NCBI GenBank assembly: GCA_025200525.1 | Contig: CM045763.1 | Span: 157,672,246 to 157,736,245 of the forward strand | Length of the DNA stretch: 64,000 nt | Direction of reading: 5' to 3' | Origin: Camellia lanceoleosa | Taxonomy: Eukaryota; Streptophyta; Magnoliopsida; Ericales; Theaceae | Shown here: positions 62,965 to 64,000 of the stretch, in pieces | How positions within the stretch are numbered: position 1 is the first letter of the stretch | Layout: every line of letters begins with the position of its first letter | Translations under genes and position numbers: made by a program | Notes under the pieces: generated by a model | Seen by the model: only the letters and a program-made list of their open reading frames with translations | The model's database searches: none | Told to the model about the DNA's origin: nothing

Positions 62965-64000
62965 TTTTAATACGGGTGCCTCTCATTCTTTCATATCTAG
63001 ACAGTTTGTAGAAAGAGAATACCTTGTAACTACCTCCTTATCTAGACCTATTCGTGTGGAGACCCTTTTAGGAGGAGCAGTTACTCTTTATGAGATGTGT
63101 AAAAATTTTGAGATTGACTTTACGGACAGAGTCTTGTATGCGGACCTAATTATGTTAGGGTTTGAGGGGTTTGTAATTATTTTGGGTATGGATTGGCTGC
63201 GACAACATTTTGTGACTCTATATTGTGTTGGAAGGACTATAAATATAGATATTCCCTGTATGCCACGGCTTACCTACACTTCTAGCGATGGAGAAGAGTC
63301 GGTGATGACGAGTTTTTTGTACTCGGTAGAAATCCCTAAGCAGGATATTAGTGAGGTAGATGTGGTACGTGAGTTTGAGGATGTATTTCAGGAGATACCT
63401 GGACCTCCACCTCGACAAGTAGTAGAATTTCGCATTAACTTAGCGCCGGGAACTGCACCGATTTCTAAGGTGGCATACAAAATGCCCCCTAAAGAGCTTG
63501 TGGCGATGAAGAAGCAACTGGAAGAGATGCTTCAGAGAGAGTTCATTCGTTAAAGTAACTCCTCATGGGGAGCACCCGTGATCTTCGTCTTCAAGAAAGA
63601 TGGCACTCTCTGCATGTGCATAGATTACAAAGAGTTGAACAAGATGACTACCAAGAACAAGTATCCGCTACCTAGAATTGATGACTTGTTTGATTAGTTA
63701 AAGGGGGTAGCCATGTTCTCTCAATTTGATCTCAGAACGGGTTACCATCAAATGGGTGTGTCAAAGGAAAGTATACCGCTTACTACTTTTCGAATTTAGT
63801 ATTGGTTGTACGAGTTTCCTGTAATGCCTTTTGGTTTGACAAATGCTCCTACCTATTTCATGGCCTTGATAAACAAAATTTTTCAACCATATCTAGATAA
63901 GTTTGTAATTATCTTCATAGATGATATCCTGGTGTATTCTAAGAATGAAGAAGGGCACAGAGAACACCTGAAAGTCGTGTTGTAGACTTTGAAGGAACAA
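62965..64000 (+). pseudogene. Gypsy protease and reverse transcriptase, cut by the window end
   Basis: The protease motif reads NTGASHSFIS (near 62971), with Asn in place of the catalytic Asp. Then VILGMDWL (near 63176), the RT lead-in APISKVAYKMPPKEL (near 63456), and after a TAA at 63551 the RT core: [20 protein letters not shown] (near 63620), FSQFDLRTGYHQ (near 63718) and the catalytic IDDILVYS (near 63919). Further in-frame TAG codons lie near 63695, 63797 and 63983. The frame is otherwise open. Confidence 0.9.

Larger units (their letters stand above)
55743..64000 (+). mobile_element. Gypsy LTR retrotransposon, 5' part; continues past the window
   Basis: It has a 2447-bp 5' LTR, a primer-binding site, gag, protease and reverse transcriptase in Gypsy order. 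A 3.4 kb antisense solo LTR interrupts it at 59538-62964. Numerous stops make it non-autonomous. The 3' LTR is not in the window. The long LTR and the PBS resemble plant chromoviruses such as Tekay, but without the integrase chromodomain this is inference. Confidence 0.9.

Overview
The window is nuclear DNA of a flowering plant, almost certainly a eudicot. It is AT-rich and dominated by plant transposable elements (Copia and Gypsy LTR elements, hAT, Tourist-like MITEs, L1 and RTE LINEs, a Mutator-like foldback). Its only clear host genes are a plant-type PRP22/DHX8 splicing helicase and a decayed PORR-domain organelle RNA-splicing gene. I cannot name the species from sequence alone.

Layout. 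1-6350 is a patchwork of Gypsy-type LTRs and LTR remnants. 6695-25376 (block D1) and 31412-44880 (block D2) are two tandem copies of one segment. A third, 5'-truncated copy (D3) runs from 44881 to about 54645. D2 carries the most complete gene: PRP22 exon 1 (32350-35504), an 8.5 kb intron full of transposons, and an intact last exon (44051-44444). Exon 1 holds three single-base frameshifts, each at or next to a short homopolymer. Putting one base back at each gives an open frame of about 1183 codons, so these are either recent lesions or consensus errors. D1 keeps the PRP22 5' leader but has a PORR pseudogene where the helicase N-terminus should be, then the C-terminal helicase half and a broken last exon. 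D3 has only intron sequence plus a last exon, cut in two by a 7.1 kb Copia element (46702-53835). 55743 to the window end is the 5' part of a Gypsy element with a 2.4 kb LTR; a 3.4 kb solo LTR interrupts its protease region.

Because D1, D2 and D3 are paralogues, many insertions can be checked against an empty site inside this same window. This gives exact element ends and target-site duplications (TSDs) for several hAT and Tourist-like MITEs.

Most notable structures. (1) A 7.4 kb composite hAT element (13008-20425): a 5' half, an inverted 3' half and a full copy. It has one outer 8-bp TSD and an inner 8-bp target site present in inverted orientation, the footprint expected from reversed-ends or sister-chromatid transposition. 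(2) A 2.17 kb near-perfect palindromic element (26031-28202) with a 10-bp TSD, probably Mutator-like, carrying a tRNA-like pol III promoter in both arms. (3) Serial hairpins with covarying stems in the U3 end of the solo LTR near 62400-62941. (4) An RTE LINE with an inverted central segment. I found no CRISPR arrays, rRNA genes or canonical tRNA genes.
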